DNA of 39,606 nt, from assembly GCA_902768335.1 (NCBI GenBank), contig CACXKR010000020.1, positions 1 to 39,606 on the forward strand, in the 5' to 3' direction. Source of the stretch: an uncultured Erysipelotrichaceae bacterium (GTDB lineage: Bacteria; Bacillota_I; Bacilli_A; RFN20; CAG-826). Below the pieces are notes generated by a model. The model saw only the letters and a list, made by a program, of their open reading frames with translations. It did no database searches and was not told the DNA's origin. The translations under genes and the position numbers were made by a program. Shown piece by piece: positions 8,445 through 16,826 of this stretch (the first letter of the stretch is position 1; the number at the start of each line of letters is the position of its first letter).

Positions 8445-9991
8445 TGAAAAAAGTCGCTAGCGGATATCGTCTTATTTTTGGCTACTTAGGAATTTTCCTA
8501 ACTGTGGTGGGGACAATTATAATTTTGCCCCTTGCCCTTTTAGTTGTGCCATCATATCGCGGTGATGCCATCTACTGGATGAACTTCTTAATTCCTGGTT
8601 TATCCTCGATAGTGGCCGGATTAGCATTATTTTTCATTCTCATCGGTGGAAAAGAAAAAGCTCAACTTGGTAAACACCAAGACTCTGTCTTACTCATCCT
8701 CGTCTGGGTGAGCGCAATCATCATTTCTGGAATTCCATTTTTCCTCATCGGAAGAATAAACGGACAAACTGATCCTGCTTTGATGATGAATTTCACCGAA
8801 TCGATTTTCGAATCGACCTCTGGCTATGCCACCGTTGGTTTAACTCGTCTAAAAGAAGGTCTTTATGACACCCATATCTTCACCTTTTACCGCGCCGTTT
8901 TACAGTTCTTTGGAGGTGTTGGTCTAGTTCTAGTTGTCACATCTGCTATATCTGATCGATATGGTTTAAAACTTTATGTCGCTGAAGGACATAATGATAA
9001 ACTTATTCCAAATTTATCTAAGTCCGCTAGAATCATTCTTTCGATTTATGTTGGCTACATACTTTTAGGCACACTCGCTTTAAGAATCGCAGGTGTTGAT
9101 TGGTTCGACGCTTTATGTCATTCCATCTCTAGTGTCGCCACCGGCGGATTCTCTTCTAAATACGGTGGTATGCTCGCTTTAAGCGGCAATATGGTCGCAA
9201 TTGAAATCATCACTTGCATCCTTATGTTTTTAGGCGGGACAAACTTCGCATTACATATGCTATTATTGACCGGCAAGTTTAAAAAACTTGGTCATGATAT
9301 TGAAATAAGAACTTTTGGAATTTTCTTTTTGATCTTATTCCCATTTTTTGTTTTATCTTTTGCTTTATCAACTAATCCTTTAACTGGTGTTAATTACACT
9401 GTTGGACAAAGTTTCCGCTATGGATTCTTTGCCTTTATGACTGGTATGACCACGACTGGCTATAGCAATCTTCCAGCCGGTATTGCTTTAGCACCTTTTG
9501 GAATTGTTTTCCTCATCGTCTGCACGAACGTTATCGGTGCAGGAATAGGTTCAACCGCAGGCGGGGCGAAGCTCTACCGTGTTGGTGTCGCCGCTAAATC
9601 TTATTACTGGACGCTAAGAAAGAGATTATCCAATAAACGCTACATCTATCCAAACTATATTTGGAGATTTGGTGAAAGACGTGAAATAACTAAAGATGAA
9701 TCTAGCGAAGCCTTTGGCTACATCATCCTTTACATTGTCGTCTTATTCGTTGGTAGCTTCCTCGTTTGCTTATTAAGTCATGGTGAACATGATTTATCAG
9801 AATCATTATTCGAATTCTCAAATGCTTTATCATCAACTGGCCTATCTAATGGCTTAACTGGAAGCACACCATATCTTCCAGTGCTTTGGGTTTTAATTGC
9901 TGGCATGTTTGCTGGAAGACTTGAAATCCTTGCAATTTATTATGCTTTCTTTAGAGTCGCTAGAGATATTTTTAGAAAGGAAACAGTGTAA
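8444..9991 (+). CDS. TrkH/KtrB-type potassium channel-transporter subunit 1
   Basis: A 515-residue integral membrane protein of the TrkH/TrkG/KtrB superfamily. All four selectivity-filter P-loops are recognisable and retain their glycine: TSGYATVGLT, SSVATGGFSS, GMTTTGYSNLP and ALSSTGLSNG. It carries potassium ions under control of the RCK subunits encoded just upstream. It is followed nine bases later by a close paralogue. The last codons (RKET, AGAAAGGAAACA) supply a Shine-Dalgarno for the next gene, and the palindrome TGTAACTGTTACA (9987-9999) fills the junction. Confidence 0.93.
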   Translation: MKKVASGYRLIFGYLGIFLTVVGTIIILPLALLVVPSYRGDAIYWMNFLIPGLSSIVAGLALFFILIGGKEKAQLGKHQDSVLLILVWVSAIIISGIPFFLIGRINGQTDPALMMNFTESIFESTSGYATVGLTRLKEGLYDTHIFTFYRAVLQFFGGVGLVLVVTSAISDRYGLKLYVAEGHNDKLIPNLSKSARIILSIYVGYILLGTLALRIAGVDWFDALCHSISSVATGGFSSKYGGMLALSGNMVAIEIITCILMFLGGTNFALHMLLLTGKFKKLGHDIEIRTFGIFFLILFPFFVLSFALSTNPLTGVNYTVGQSFRYGFFAFMTGMTTTGYSNLPAGIALAPFGIVFLIVCTNVIGAGIGSTAGGAKLYRVGVAAKSYYWTLRKRLSNKRYIYPNYIWRFGERREITKDESSEAFGYIILYIVVLFVGSFLVCLLSHGEHDLSESLFEFSNALSSTGLSNGLTGSTPYLPVLWVLIAGMFAGRLEILAIYYAFFRVARDIFRKETV

Positions 9992-10000
9992 CTGTTACAT

Positions 10001-11524
10001 ATGAAAAAGATCGCTAGTGGATATCGTCTAATCTTCGGATACCTCGGTATCTTTTTAGCCTTAGTCGGCATCATTATTTTAATGCCTTTAATTCTATTAG
10101 CGGTTCCTGCTTATCATAATGATGTCGTCTACATTCCTCATTTTCTCATCCCTGGCTTAGCCACTTTGGTAGGCGGAATATTACTCTTCTTTCTACTACT
10201 TGGAAATCGCGAAAAAGCTCAACTCGCTAAACACCAAGACTCGGTCTTACTTATTCTCGTGTGGCTTATTGCTATTGTCATCTCCGCTTTCCCGTTTTGG
10301 TCAACCGGTAAGATGACTTTCACTGAATCGATATTTGAATCAACATCTGGTTACGCTTCAGTTGGTTTAACTAGACTTCCAACTGAGTTGTTCGATTCAC
10401 ATATGTTTACGTTCTACCGTGCGCTATTACAATTCTTTGGAGGCGTTGGTCTTGTACTTATTATCACCTCCGCTATCTCTGATAGATATGGTTTAAAACT
10501 CTATGTCGCTGAAGGACATAACGATAAACTTATTCCTAACTTATCGAAGTCCGCTAGAATCATTTTATCGCTCTATGTTGGTTTCATCATTTTAGGAAGC
10601 GTGGCCTTAATCATCGCAGGAGTTGAACCATTCGATGCGATCACTCACTCGATTTCAGCAGTCGCGACAGGAGGCTTCTCTTCTAGAGTTAACGGCATGG
10701 CGGGTTATAGTGGCAATCAACTCGCGATTGAAATCATCACCTGTGTCTTAATGATTTTAGGAGCGACTAACTTCGTCCTTCATTTCATGCTCTTACTTGG
10801 TAAATTCAAAAGAGTTGGTAAAGATATTGAAATTAAAACCTTTGGTCTTGTCTGTTTAATCTTCATCCCACTTATGTTCTTTGCTTTCTTATCGGGATAT
10901 AAAAATGCAAGTGAACACTTCACAGCCGCTGAATCTATAAGATATGGAACTTTTACATTCATAAGTTGTATTACCACAACTGGTTACAGCAACGTTCCAA
11001 CCGGAATAGCTATTCCTGGGGTCGCTATTTTACTATTAACAATTTGTAACGTCATCGGTGGTGGAATGGGTTCAACCGCAGGTGGCATTAAGTTCTATCG
11101 ACTCGGTATCGCTTGTAAATCATATTATTGGACTCTTAGAGAAAGAATGTCACCAAGACGTCTTATTTATCCAAAATACATTACTAGATATGGTGAGATG
11201 AAGGAAGTAACTGCCGGAGAAGCAAGCGAAGCTTTTGGCTATACATTGCTCTATATTTTAGTGATGCTTGTTGGAGCGTTCTTAGTTTCAATACTAGGAC
11301 ATTATGATTTCGGTGGATCTCTATTTGAATTCTCTACCGCTTTAAGTGGCACTGGGCTTTCTTGCGGCATTACTACTGGCTTAGATAATGTCTACTCTCC
11401 AGCAAATCCGGCCGTTCTTTGGGTTCTCAATGTCGGCATGTTCTTAGGCCGTCTAGAAATTTTAGTTGTTTATTACGCCCTCTTTAGAGTGGTGAGAGAT
11501 ATATTAAGAAAGGAAACAATTTAA
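10001..11524 (+). CDS. TrkH/KtrB-type potassium channel-transporter subunit 2
   Basis: A 507-residue paralogue of the preceding protein. P-loops TSGYASVGLT, SAVATGGFSS, CITTTGYSNVP and ALSGTGLSCG keep the filter glycines. A long stretch around the second P-loop (DRYGLKLYVAEGHNDKLI) is identical in both copies, which indicates a tandem duplication. TrkH/KtrB proteins work as dimers, so a heterodimer or two transporters of different affinity are possible. Loops outside the filter differ, including a shorter segment before the first P-loop. YqeY follows two bases after the stop. Confidence 0.93.
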   Translation: MKKIASGYRLIFGYLGIFLALVGIIILMPLILLAVPAYHNDVVYIPHFLIPGLATLVGGILLFFLLLGNREKAQLAKHQDSVLLILVWLIAIVISAFPFWSTGKMTFTESIFESTSGYASVGLTRLPTELFDSHMFTFYRALLQFFGGVGLVLIITSAISDRYGLKLYVAEGHNDKLIPNLSKSARIILSLYVGFIILGSVALIIAGVEPFDAITHSISAVATGGFSSRVNGMAGYSGNQLAIEIITCVLMILGATNFVLHFMLLLGKFKRVGKDIEIKTFGLVCLIFIPLMFFAFLSGYKNASEHFTAAESIRYGTFTFISCITTTGYSNVPTGIAIPGVAILLLTICNVIGGGMGSTAGGIKFYRLGIACKSYYWTLRERMSPRRLIYPKYITRYGEMKEVTAGEASEAFGYTLLYILVMLVGAFLVSILGHYDFGGSLFEFSTALSGTGLSCGITTGLDNVYSPANPAVLWVLNVGMFLGRLEILVVYYALFRVVRDILRKETI

Positions 11525-11526
11525 CT

Positions 11527-11946
11527 ATGTTAATTAATGAACTTGAAAAAGCAAATATTGAAGCTTTAAAAAATAAAGATAAAACCGCTAGAGCGGTTCT
11601 TTCTGTCGTCATCAATAAATACCGCGTTAATGCGATCGAACTTAAAGCTCAAGGCAAAGAAGCAACTGATAATGATTTAGTTAGAGTCATCAACAAAGTT
11701 GTTAAAGAACTCGATGAAGAAAAAGCGGGTTATGAAAAGCTTGGTAGAGTAGAGGATGTTAAAAACATCGAATCTCAAAAAGCGATCATCGAAAAATATC
11801 TTCCAAAACTTATGAGTGAAGATGAAATTAGAAAAGTCATCGCTTCTTTAGAAGATAAATCCATGCCATCAGTCATGAAGCATTTTAAAGCTAATTATGA
11901 TGGCAAAGTTGATATGTCACTCGTGTCTAAAATTGCTAGAGAATAA
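11527..11946 (+). CDS. yqeY: YqeY (GatB/YqeY domain) protein
   Basis: A 139-residue YqeY protein, close to the usual 145-150 residues: NALKNKDK-like N-terminus, an ARAVLSVVINKYR helix, YEKLGRVEDVKNIESQKAIIEKYLP, and a C-terminal MPSVMKHFKANYDGKVDMSLVSKIARE helical bundle. The tail resembles the tRNA-interacting domain of GatB; a role in tRNA charging is suspected but unproven. AAAGGAAA inside the end of the trkH paralogue serves as its ribosome binding site. It is the last protein gene of the operon that begins at 4358. Confidence 0.9.
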   Translation: MLINELEKANIEALKNKDKTARAVLSVVINKYRVNAIELKAQGKEATDNDLVRVINKVVKELDEEKAGYEKLGRVEDVKNIESQKAIIEKYLPKLMSEDEIRKVIASLEDKSMPSVMKHFKANYDGKVDMSLVSKIARE

Positions 11947-11953
11947 TTTCAAC

Positions 11954-11982
11954 TTGTTAAGGCGACTTTAATTAACTATAAT
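11954..11982 (+). promoter_or_regulatory. Promoter of tRNA-Trp
   Basis: -35 TTGTTA (11954-11959), a 17-bp spacer and a perfect -10 TATAAT (11977-11982) place the start a few bases before the mature tRNA 5' end at 11995. Confidence 0.65.
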
Positions 11983-11994
11983 TATTGACGCACT

Positions 11995-12068
11995 AGGGGT
12001 GTCGTACAATGGTAGTACAACGGTCTCCAAAACCGCTAATACGGGTTCGATTCCTGTCACCCCTGCCA
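11995..12068 (+). tRNA. tRNA-Trp (anticodon CCA)
   Basis: The acceptor arms AGGGGTG (11995-12001) and CACCCCT (12058-12064) pair fully; the D-arm is GTAC/GTAC; the anticodon CCA is at 12027-12029 (CT-CCA-AA loop); and the T-arm ACGGG-TTCGATT-CCTGT contains TTCGA. Discriminator G is followed by an encoded CCA (12066-12068). It reads UGG only, in keeping with TGA acting as stop here. The first anticodon-stem pair is an A-C mismatch. It marks the boundary between the housekeeping operon and the accessory region. Confidence 0.95.
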
Positions 12069-12077
12069 TTGAACTAT

Positions 12078-12106
12078 ACAGTGACAATATAAAGTCACTG
12101 TTTTTT
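12078..12106 (+). terminator. Rho-independent terminator after tRNA-Trp
   Basis: A perfect stem ACAGTGAC/GTCACTGT (12078-12085 with 12094-12101), eight-base loop, then five more T. Confidence 0.85.
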
Positions 12107-12174
12107 GTTGTGATTGTGGTAGAAGAATATATCAAAATATGGTAGAATATTATTGATAAAAGGAGAATCGTTTT

Positions 12175-13080
12175 ATGAATAATAATCAACCACTACATTT
12201 AATATCCATCGAAAACAAAAACATAGAAGAATGTATTTATAACATTAGAGGTCAACAAGTAATGCTAGATAGTGATATTGCATATTTCTTCGGCGTTGAA
12301 ACTAAGTATTTAAATCGGCAAATGAAACGTAACATCAAAAGATTCCCAGAAGATTTTTGTTTTAAACTAAATTCTAAAGAATTTAAAAACCTAAGGTGCC
12401 AAAATGTCACCTTTAATCATACTGTTGGTAGTCGAAAATATATACCATATGTTTATACCGAAGAAGGCGTGATTGCTTTATCAGGCGTTATAAAAAGCGA
12501 AATAGCAGCAAAGATGAGCGTTGAAATAGCACGAAAGTTTATCCAAATGCGCAAATTCATTTTAGAAAACGGTGATGTTTTACTCGCTCTTGCTAGACTT
12601 CAAAATAGACAAATAGAATTTGAAAATGAAACAAACAAAAAGTTTGATGAGATCCTTAAGTTAATTAGCAAAGCAGATTTACCAAAACAAGCAATTTTTA
12701 GTGCGGGTCAATTTTACGATGCGTATGAATATATTTCATCAATCATTAGAAAAGCGAACAGTTCTATTGTGCTTATTGATCCATATTGTGACGCTAAAGC
12801 TTTTACATTCTTAAAAAATAAAAAAGAATCAGTGAAATTAACCATTTGTTCTAGCCATCTATCAAAACTTGAAAAAGAGGAAATTGAGAAATTTGAATCT
12901 CAATATGGAAAAATAAATATCAAACCATTAGATGATAATCATGATAGATTTTTAATAATTGATAACGAAGAGTGTTACCAGCTTGGAGCATCTTTAAATT
13001 ATGCCGGGAAGAAAATGTTTAATATCATAAAAAATGAAAATAAGGAAATCATTGATTTTCTTTTAAAAAAGGTTAATTAG
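12175..13080 (+). CDS. ORF6N-domain protein with C-terminal PLD-like (HxRx4D) domain
   Basis: A 301-residue protein. Residues about 15-125 are an ORF6N/KilA-N-type DNA-binding domain seen in phage antirepressors ([44 protein letters not shown]). A short helical linker leads to a C-terminal domain (about 165-300) with [10 protein letters not shown], then H256-D-R-F-L-I-I-D263 and LGASLN. This matches the phospholipase D/nuclease HxKx4D...GxSxN pattern with Arg for Lys. The same C-terminal domain ends the RhuM-like protein at 24559-25818. The ATG follows AAAGGAG (12159-12165), with an extended -10 TGGTAGAAT at 12140-12148. Possible roles: antirepressor-type regulator or nuclease-like defence factor. 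Confidence 0.8.
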   Translation: MNNNQPLHLISIENKNIEECIYNIRGQQVMLDSDIAYFFGVETKYLNRQMKRNIKRFPEDFCFKLNSKEFKNLRCQNVTFNHTVGSRKYIPYVYTEEGVIALSGVIKSEIAAKMSVEIARKFIQMRKFILENGDVLLALARLQNRQIEFENETNKKFDEILKLISKADLPKQAIFSAGQFYDAYEYISSIIRKANSSIVLIDPYCDAKAFTFLKNKKESVKLTICSSHLSKLEKEEIEKFESQYGKINIKPLDDNHDRFLIIDNEECYQLGASLNYAGKKMFNIIKNENKEIIDFLLKKVN

Positions 13081-13106
13081 CAAACCCCTTGTTTTCGGTG
13101 GGTTTA

Positions 13107-13196
13107 AATTGACATATTTCGATCAAATTAAACTGGTCGAAATCGACCAGGTTAACCATTTGAAAAAAAGAACATGTGCAAAAAATGCACAAGTTC
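13107..13196 (+). promoter_or_regulatory. Dyad-rich control region of the XRE-acetyltransferase gene
   Basis: A TTGACA (13109-13114) without a convincing -10 is followed by two dyads. CTGGTCGA-AA-TCGACCAG (13133-13150) is perfect. GAACATGTGCA with TGCACAAGTTC (13170-13196, five-base A loop, one mismatch) lies just before the ribosome binding site AAAGGAG. They look like operators or an RNA hairpin for autoregulation by the HTH domain. AAATTGACATATT recurs at 21278 upstream of an HTH-MntA gene. Confidence 0.5.
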
Positions 13197-13210
13197 AAAA
13201 GGAGAAAATT

Positions 13211-14110
13211 ATGCCAGTATACAAAGTATTAGGAGATAGAATCAAAAAGATCCGTCTAGAAAACAATATGACTCAGCAAGAATTTGCAGAGGCTTTAGGC
13301 TACACTCATAAATCAATGATTAATAAGATTGAAACAGGATTAACAGAGATGTCTTTTGATAAAGTCATAGCGTTAATCCTTACATTCAATGTAAATGCTG
13401 CGGAATTCTTAGATTTAAGCGATGCTGAAACAGATAAGTTAATGGATATGGCACATGACGCTGACAAACCAGATTGGCGAAAGATATATCCACTTAAATC
13501 TAGAGATGAAAGTGTCATTTATATAAAGCCAACATTAATTGCATCTACTAGAAATATCGAAGTCGGTAAATATTCATATTATGATGGTCAAAACTTTGCT
13601 AGTAGAGTAACTCATCACTATGACTTTTTAGGCGATAAGCTCATTATTGGTAAGTTTTGCCAAATTGGTCATAATGTAGAATTTGTTATGAATGGAGCTA
13701 ATCATCAAATGAATAGTGCTTCCACTTATCCTTTTTATATTTTTAAAGGTTGGGAACAAAACCCACCAAAAATGAATGATCTACCATTTAAAGGAGACAC
13801 GATAGTGGGGAACGACGTTTGGATTGGTCAAAATGCTGTTATTCTTCCAGGTGTACATATTGGTGATGGCTGCATTATTGGCGCTAACTCTGTCGTAGGT
13901 TCTGATATTCCTCCTTATTCAGTGGTTGTTGGTAATCCCGCCAAAGTCATGAGAAAAAGATTTGATGATGAAACAATTGAATTATTAGAAAAACTAGAGT
14001 GGTGGAATAAAAACGAAAAACAAATACAAAAACTTATTCCAATTCTTTCTAATAGCGATATCAAATATGTAAAAGAAGAAATCAAACGTATCATCAATGA
14101 GAATGCATAG
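13211..14110 (+). CDS. XRE HTH fused to a Vat-like xenobiotic acetyltransferase
   Basis: A 299-residue fusion. Residues about 5-65 are an XRE/Cro HTH ([19 protein letters not shown]...MINKIETG). From about residue 100 a left-handed beta-helix acetyltransferase of the VatD/xenobiotic type follows: [42 protein letters not shown] with the likely catalytic His in NGANHQM, then the hexapeptide repeats [32 protein letters not shown]. Such enzymes acetylate streptogramins, chloramphenicol or sugars from acetyl-CoA; the substrate here is unknown. The frame is open to an ATG at 13109, but AAAGGAG (13199-13205) points to the ATG at 13211. Confidence 0.85.
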   Translation: MPVYKVLGDRIKKIRLENNMTQQEFAEALGYTHKSMINKIETGLTEMSFDKVIALILTFNVNAAEFLDLSDAETDKLMDMAHDADKPDWRKIYPLKSRDESVIYIKPTLIASTRNIEVGKYSYYDGQNFASRVTHHYDFLGDKLIIGKFCQIGHNVEFVMNGANHQMNSASTYPFYIFKGWEQNPPKMNDLPFKGDTIVGNDVWIGQNAVILPGVHIGDGCIIGANSVVGSDIPPYSVVVGNPAKVMRKRFDDETIELLEKLEWWNKNEKQIQKLIPILSNSDIKYVKEEIKRIINENA

Positions 14111-14116
14111 ATTTAA

Positions 14117-14175
14117 GGTATCATGTGGTATACAGAGTTAATTTTCACCATTAAAATTGGTATCATTTGATATAC
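14117..14175 (+). repeat. Short direct repeat GGTATCATNTGRTATAC
   Basis: Two 17-bp copies, GGTATCATGTGGTATAC (14117-14133) and GGTATCATTTGATATAC (14159-14175), differ at two positions and lie 42 bp apart (four helical turns). Each is an imperfect dyad (GTAT/ATAC). They sit between convergent genes, so their role is unclear. Confidence 0.5.
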
Positions 14176-14194
14176 AAAAAGACATTTATAAATT

Positions 14195-14222
14195 ACGAGA
14201 TTATGCGTTAAATCTCGTTTTT
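14195..14222 (+). terminator. Rho-independent terminator between convergent genes
   Basis: Stem ACGAGATT/AATCTCGT (14195-14202 with 14211-14218) followed by a T run to 14222. It ends the XRE-acetyltransferase gene and may act weakly on the minus strand too. Confidence 0.75.
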
Positions 14223-14249
14223 GTGCTTTTTAATTTTTCTAAACAATAG

Positions 14250-15065
14250 CTAATTATTATTTATAAAATTAATAACTGCATTTTTTGTGATGCTTATTTG
14301 TTCGTTATTACTAATTGAGGCTTCTCCATCTCCTCTTTGATGACCGTAATCTCCAAAGTTAGAGTGGTTACCACCTTCTATAATTACTTCTTTATAGTTA
14401 TTAGGGAAGTTAGAGATGCTTTTATTATATTCATCTTTATTGAGCACCAAGTCATTAGTCCCATATATAGATAAACATTTATATGAGTCATTTAATTTCT
14501 TATTAGGATATGAGGCTAAAAATATAACTCCTTTTAAGGAAGAGTTATTGCTATTGGCTAGATATAATCCTGCAGTAGTGCCCCCTAAAGAGTGGCCCAT
14601 CAAATAATAGTTATTATATATACCTGATTTAACTAAGTTATTTGCAGCGTTTATATTAAATAATGGGAAATATAAAGGCATTTTGATGATATATACATCC
14701 ACTCCCATATGGGCTATATCACTACATAAAGGAGAATAAGCAACTGGGTCAACTTTTGCCCCGCAATAAAAGATGATCGCTGTGTCATTACTTTCTTCAT
14801 AATCAAAGTGATACCAATGTTGAGTGATATTCAATCTAACTACTTCATCACTTTTTAAATAGCTTCTTGCATTATCTGTGGCTTTATAATTAAAAGCTAA
14901 ATAAGTAAGAACAAAACAAATAATTAATAATATTGATGAAGTAGGGATAAAGATGGCTTTAAGCCAATTCTTTATCTTATGTTTCTTATTTACTAATAAG
15001 ACAATTAATATTGATAGACCAACCGCGATGATAACTGCGAATATAGATAATAATGCGTATTTCAT
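14250..15065 (-). CDS. Membrane-anchored alpha/beta hydrolase
   Basis: A 271-residue protein with two N-terminal membrane segments (about 4-25 and 38-58) and an exported alpha/beta-hydrolase domain. The nucleophile Ser lies in MGHSLGGTTA, the acid in SIYGTNDLVLN, and the base in EGGNHSNFGDYG, followed by the family-typical QRGDGEASIS. Substrate unknown. It is the last gene of a minus-strand operon with the amylase and lipase-like genes, starting four bases after the end of the frameshifted amylase tail. Its ribosome binding site is poor (TTGGAAATC), suggesting translation coupled to the amylase tail in the ancestral, unbroken gene. Confidence 0.85.
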   Translation of the reverse strand: MKYALLSIFAVIIAVGLSILIVLLVNKKHKIKNWLKAIFIPTSSILLIICFVLTYLAFNYKATDNARSYLKSDEVVRLNITQHWYHFDYEESNDTAIIFYCGAKVDPVAYSPLCSDIAHMGVDVYIIKMPLYFPLFNINAANNLVKSGIYNNYYLMGHSLGGTTAGLYLANSNNSSLKGVIFLASYPNKKLNDSYKCLSIYGTNDLVLNKDEYNKSISNFPNNYKEVIIEGGNHSNFGDYGHQRGDGEASISNNEQISITKNAVINFINNN

Positions 15066-15069
15066 ATAT

Positions 15070-15399
15070 TTAAGATTTCCAAGTGATGTTACTAAACTCG
15101 TAAATCATCTGTGAGCCATCATAATATAGATCGTTAGTCTGACGAATAGCTCTTGACCAATCCATATTTGTGGTGTCTTTGTTTGCTTCGACAATAATGT
15201 AATTTGAATTATCGCTAATAGAAGAACCAATCGCATCATGGTCGCTAGTAAAATCAACCCAGTGACCATCTCCGCTATTAGTCCAGTTCCATAAGAAATA
15301 TTTATGATTCGTATTCGCATTTTTAATGACTATCGAGGAACTATAAGTATCAGGATTATCTTGGGGAATTTTTGGGTCTAATATTGTTGGGAAACTGCG
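15070..15399 (-). pseudogene. Frameshifted C-terminal beta-domain of the alpha-amylase
   Basis: Immediately downstream of the amylase stop, another minus-strand frame is open for about 109 codons and ends at 15070. It encodes FPTILDPKIPQDNPDTYSS, then KYFLWNWTNSGDGHWVDF, YIIVEANKDTTNMDWSRAI and MIYEFSNITWKS. The regular Trp/Tyr pattern and a Pro/Asp-rich linker look like a carbohydrate-binding beta-sandwich, a common C-terminal module of secreted amylases. It has no start codon of its own. One extra base in GTTTCCC (15389-15395) would join it to the amylase in frame, so it is best read as a lost tail, by true mutation or an assembly error. Confidence 0.7.
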
Positions 15400-16826
15400 C
15401 TATCGTTAACAAAATTGACAGTGAATTGCCCATTTCTTACATTTAACTTTTCATTGTTCACTAGGTTAATATATTCACCATCTTTTAATGATGAAATATT
15501 CATCGTTTTCTTAGTGACATTTTGCATGCTCACAATCGCTGCACCAGCATATTTATCTTCACCTCTGACATTAACAAAAACCCCGTCATTTGCGGATATT
15601 TTCTCACTTTTCTTATTGTAAATGCTATGGAAATAATTGATTGCTTTTATCTCGTTATCAATCCAACCATCTTCATAGATTGAGCCTAATTGAGAATTCC
15701 AACTTTGTGGGCGCGCAAAGTATAAACTTGCGGCATCTTTTCTTGAAGCTTGAATGACGAATGCTTTATTAATTTTTTCCTGTGAAACCTCGGTCGTTTC
15801 TTTATCGTCGTTTGCATATGTGTCGTGTGATTCCGCCCATAGCACTAAATGGCTAGCGTCTTGCTCTGTTGGGTAAGATAACGTCGAAGTATTTATCGAA
15901 GAAGATTTGACTGCGTTTAAAACATTTTGTCCGCTCTTATTGTCGGTGAATGACATGTATTTGTTATATGAGTTATAACTTCTTCCTGTTCCACATGTAT
16001 TTAAGATTTCACCATAGTAGTAAGGCTTATCTAAATTGTGACTTTCTGCATATGAATCAGCTTTTCCTAACACAAATGGCCAGAAGTTAGAGGAGTAGTC
16101 TCCGTCATCTGGAGTTTCAATATGTTTCGCGGTGTCAAATCTAAAACCTTTGATTCCACATTCAAGATATTCGCAGAGCATATCCGCAATCTTATTTTGA
16201 ACAGTGGAGTTAGAGGTATCGACATCGGGTAAGCCACCTACACGTCCCTGCACAGTTGCCTGACATGAAGAATCGTCTGTATTTCCGTTATACGAATGTA
16301 AAGGATATTGAGTGTATACTTGACCGTTATAAACACCGTTTGAGCCAGATAAATGATTAGCGACGATATCGACAACGATTGAAATACCCAATTCTTTGGC
16401 TTCGCTACAAAGACTTGTAAGTTGAGCTTTCGTGCCTAAAATAGTCTCATTTTCACCAGCGACTTTAAATTCGAGAGGTTGATAATATTTCCACCATTGA
16501 GATTTAGTGGACTGCGTAGCGTAATTAGTTTTATCAACCTTTGGTTGCATTGGCGAAATCTGAATTGAATTATAGCCAGCATCCTTTATTTGTTGAAGTC
16601 TAGATTTAATATCATTTAATTTCCAGTTCCAAGCGTGCAATATCGTCGTATCTTGGATGGAAGAAATTTCTTCAATATAACCTGTTGGATTGATTGGAGG
16701 TTCAACCGATGTTGATGAAGTTAAGCCACTTCCACCGGTGGAGCTAGTGTTACCACCTTCTTCATTAGAAGAGCAACCTCCTAAAAGTAGGGGAACAATT
16801 AAAAATAAGACGATTCTATTTTTCAT
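15378..16826 (-). CDS. Alpha-amylase family GH13 lipoprotein
   Basis: A 482-residue exported glycoside hydrolase. A lipoprotein signal (LLLGGC, C18) is followed by a Ser/Thr/Gly linker. The GH13 barrel has region I DIVANH (D153, H158), region II GFRFDTAKH (nucleophile D231), region III YYGEIL (acid/base E273) and region IV ESHDT (D335). It would hydrolyse alpha-1,4-glucan outside the membrane, supplying maltodextrins. It overlaps the stop of the upstream lipase-like gene by ATGA, so the two are translationally coupled. The protein ends inside the region that would link to a C-terminal beta-domain, now out of frame (15070-15399). The catalytic domain appears complete. Confidence 0.93.
   Translation of the reverse strand: MKNRIVLFLIVPLLLGGCSSNEEGGNTSSTGGSGLTSSTSVEPPINPTGYIEEISSIQDTTILHAWNWKLNDIKSRLQQIKDAGYNSIQISPMQPKVDKTNYATQSTKSQWWKYYQPLEFKVAGENETILGTKAQLTSLCSEAKELGISIVVDIVANHLSGSNGVYNGQVYTQYPLHSYNGNTDDSSCQATVQGRVGGLPDVDTSNSTVQNKIADMLCEYLECGIKGFRFDTAKHIETPDDGDYSSNFWPFVLGKADSYAESHNLDKPYYYGEILNTCGTGRSYNSYNKYMSFTDNKSGQNVLNAVKSSSINTSTLSYPTEQDASHLVLWAESHDTYANDDKETTEVSQEKINKAFVIQASRKDAASLYFARPQSWNSQLGSIYEDGWIDNEIKAINYFHSIYNKKSEKISANDGVFVNVRGEDKYAGAAIVSMQNVTKKTMNISSLKDGEYINLVNNEKLNVRNGQFTVNFVNDSAVSQQY

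Noticed and set aside
15105-15320. 71-codon minus-strand open frame MRIRIINISYG...
   Set aside because: It is an out-of-frame reading of the frameshifted amylase tail; the correct frame gives the ordered aromatic-rich domain instead.
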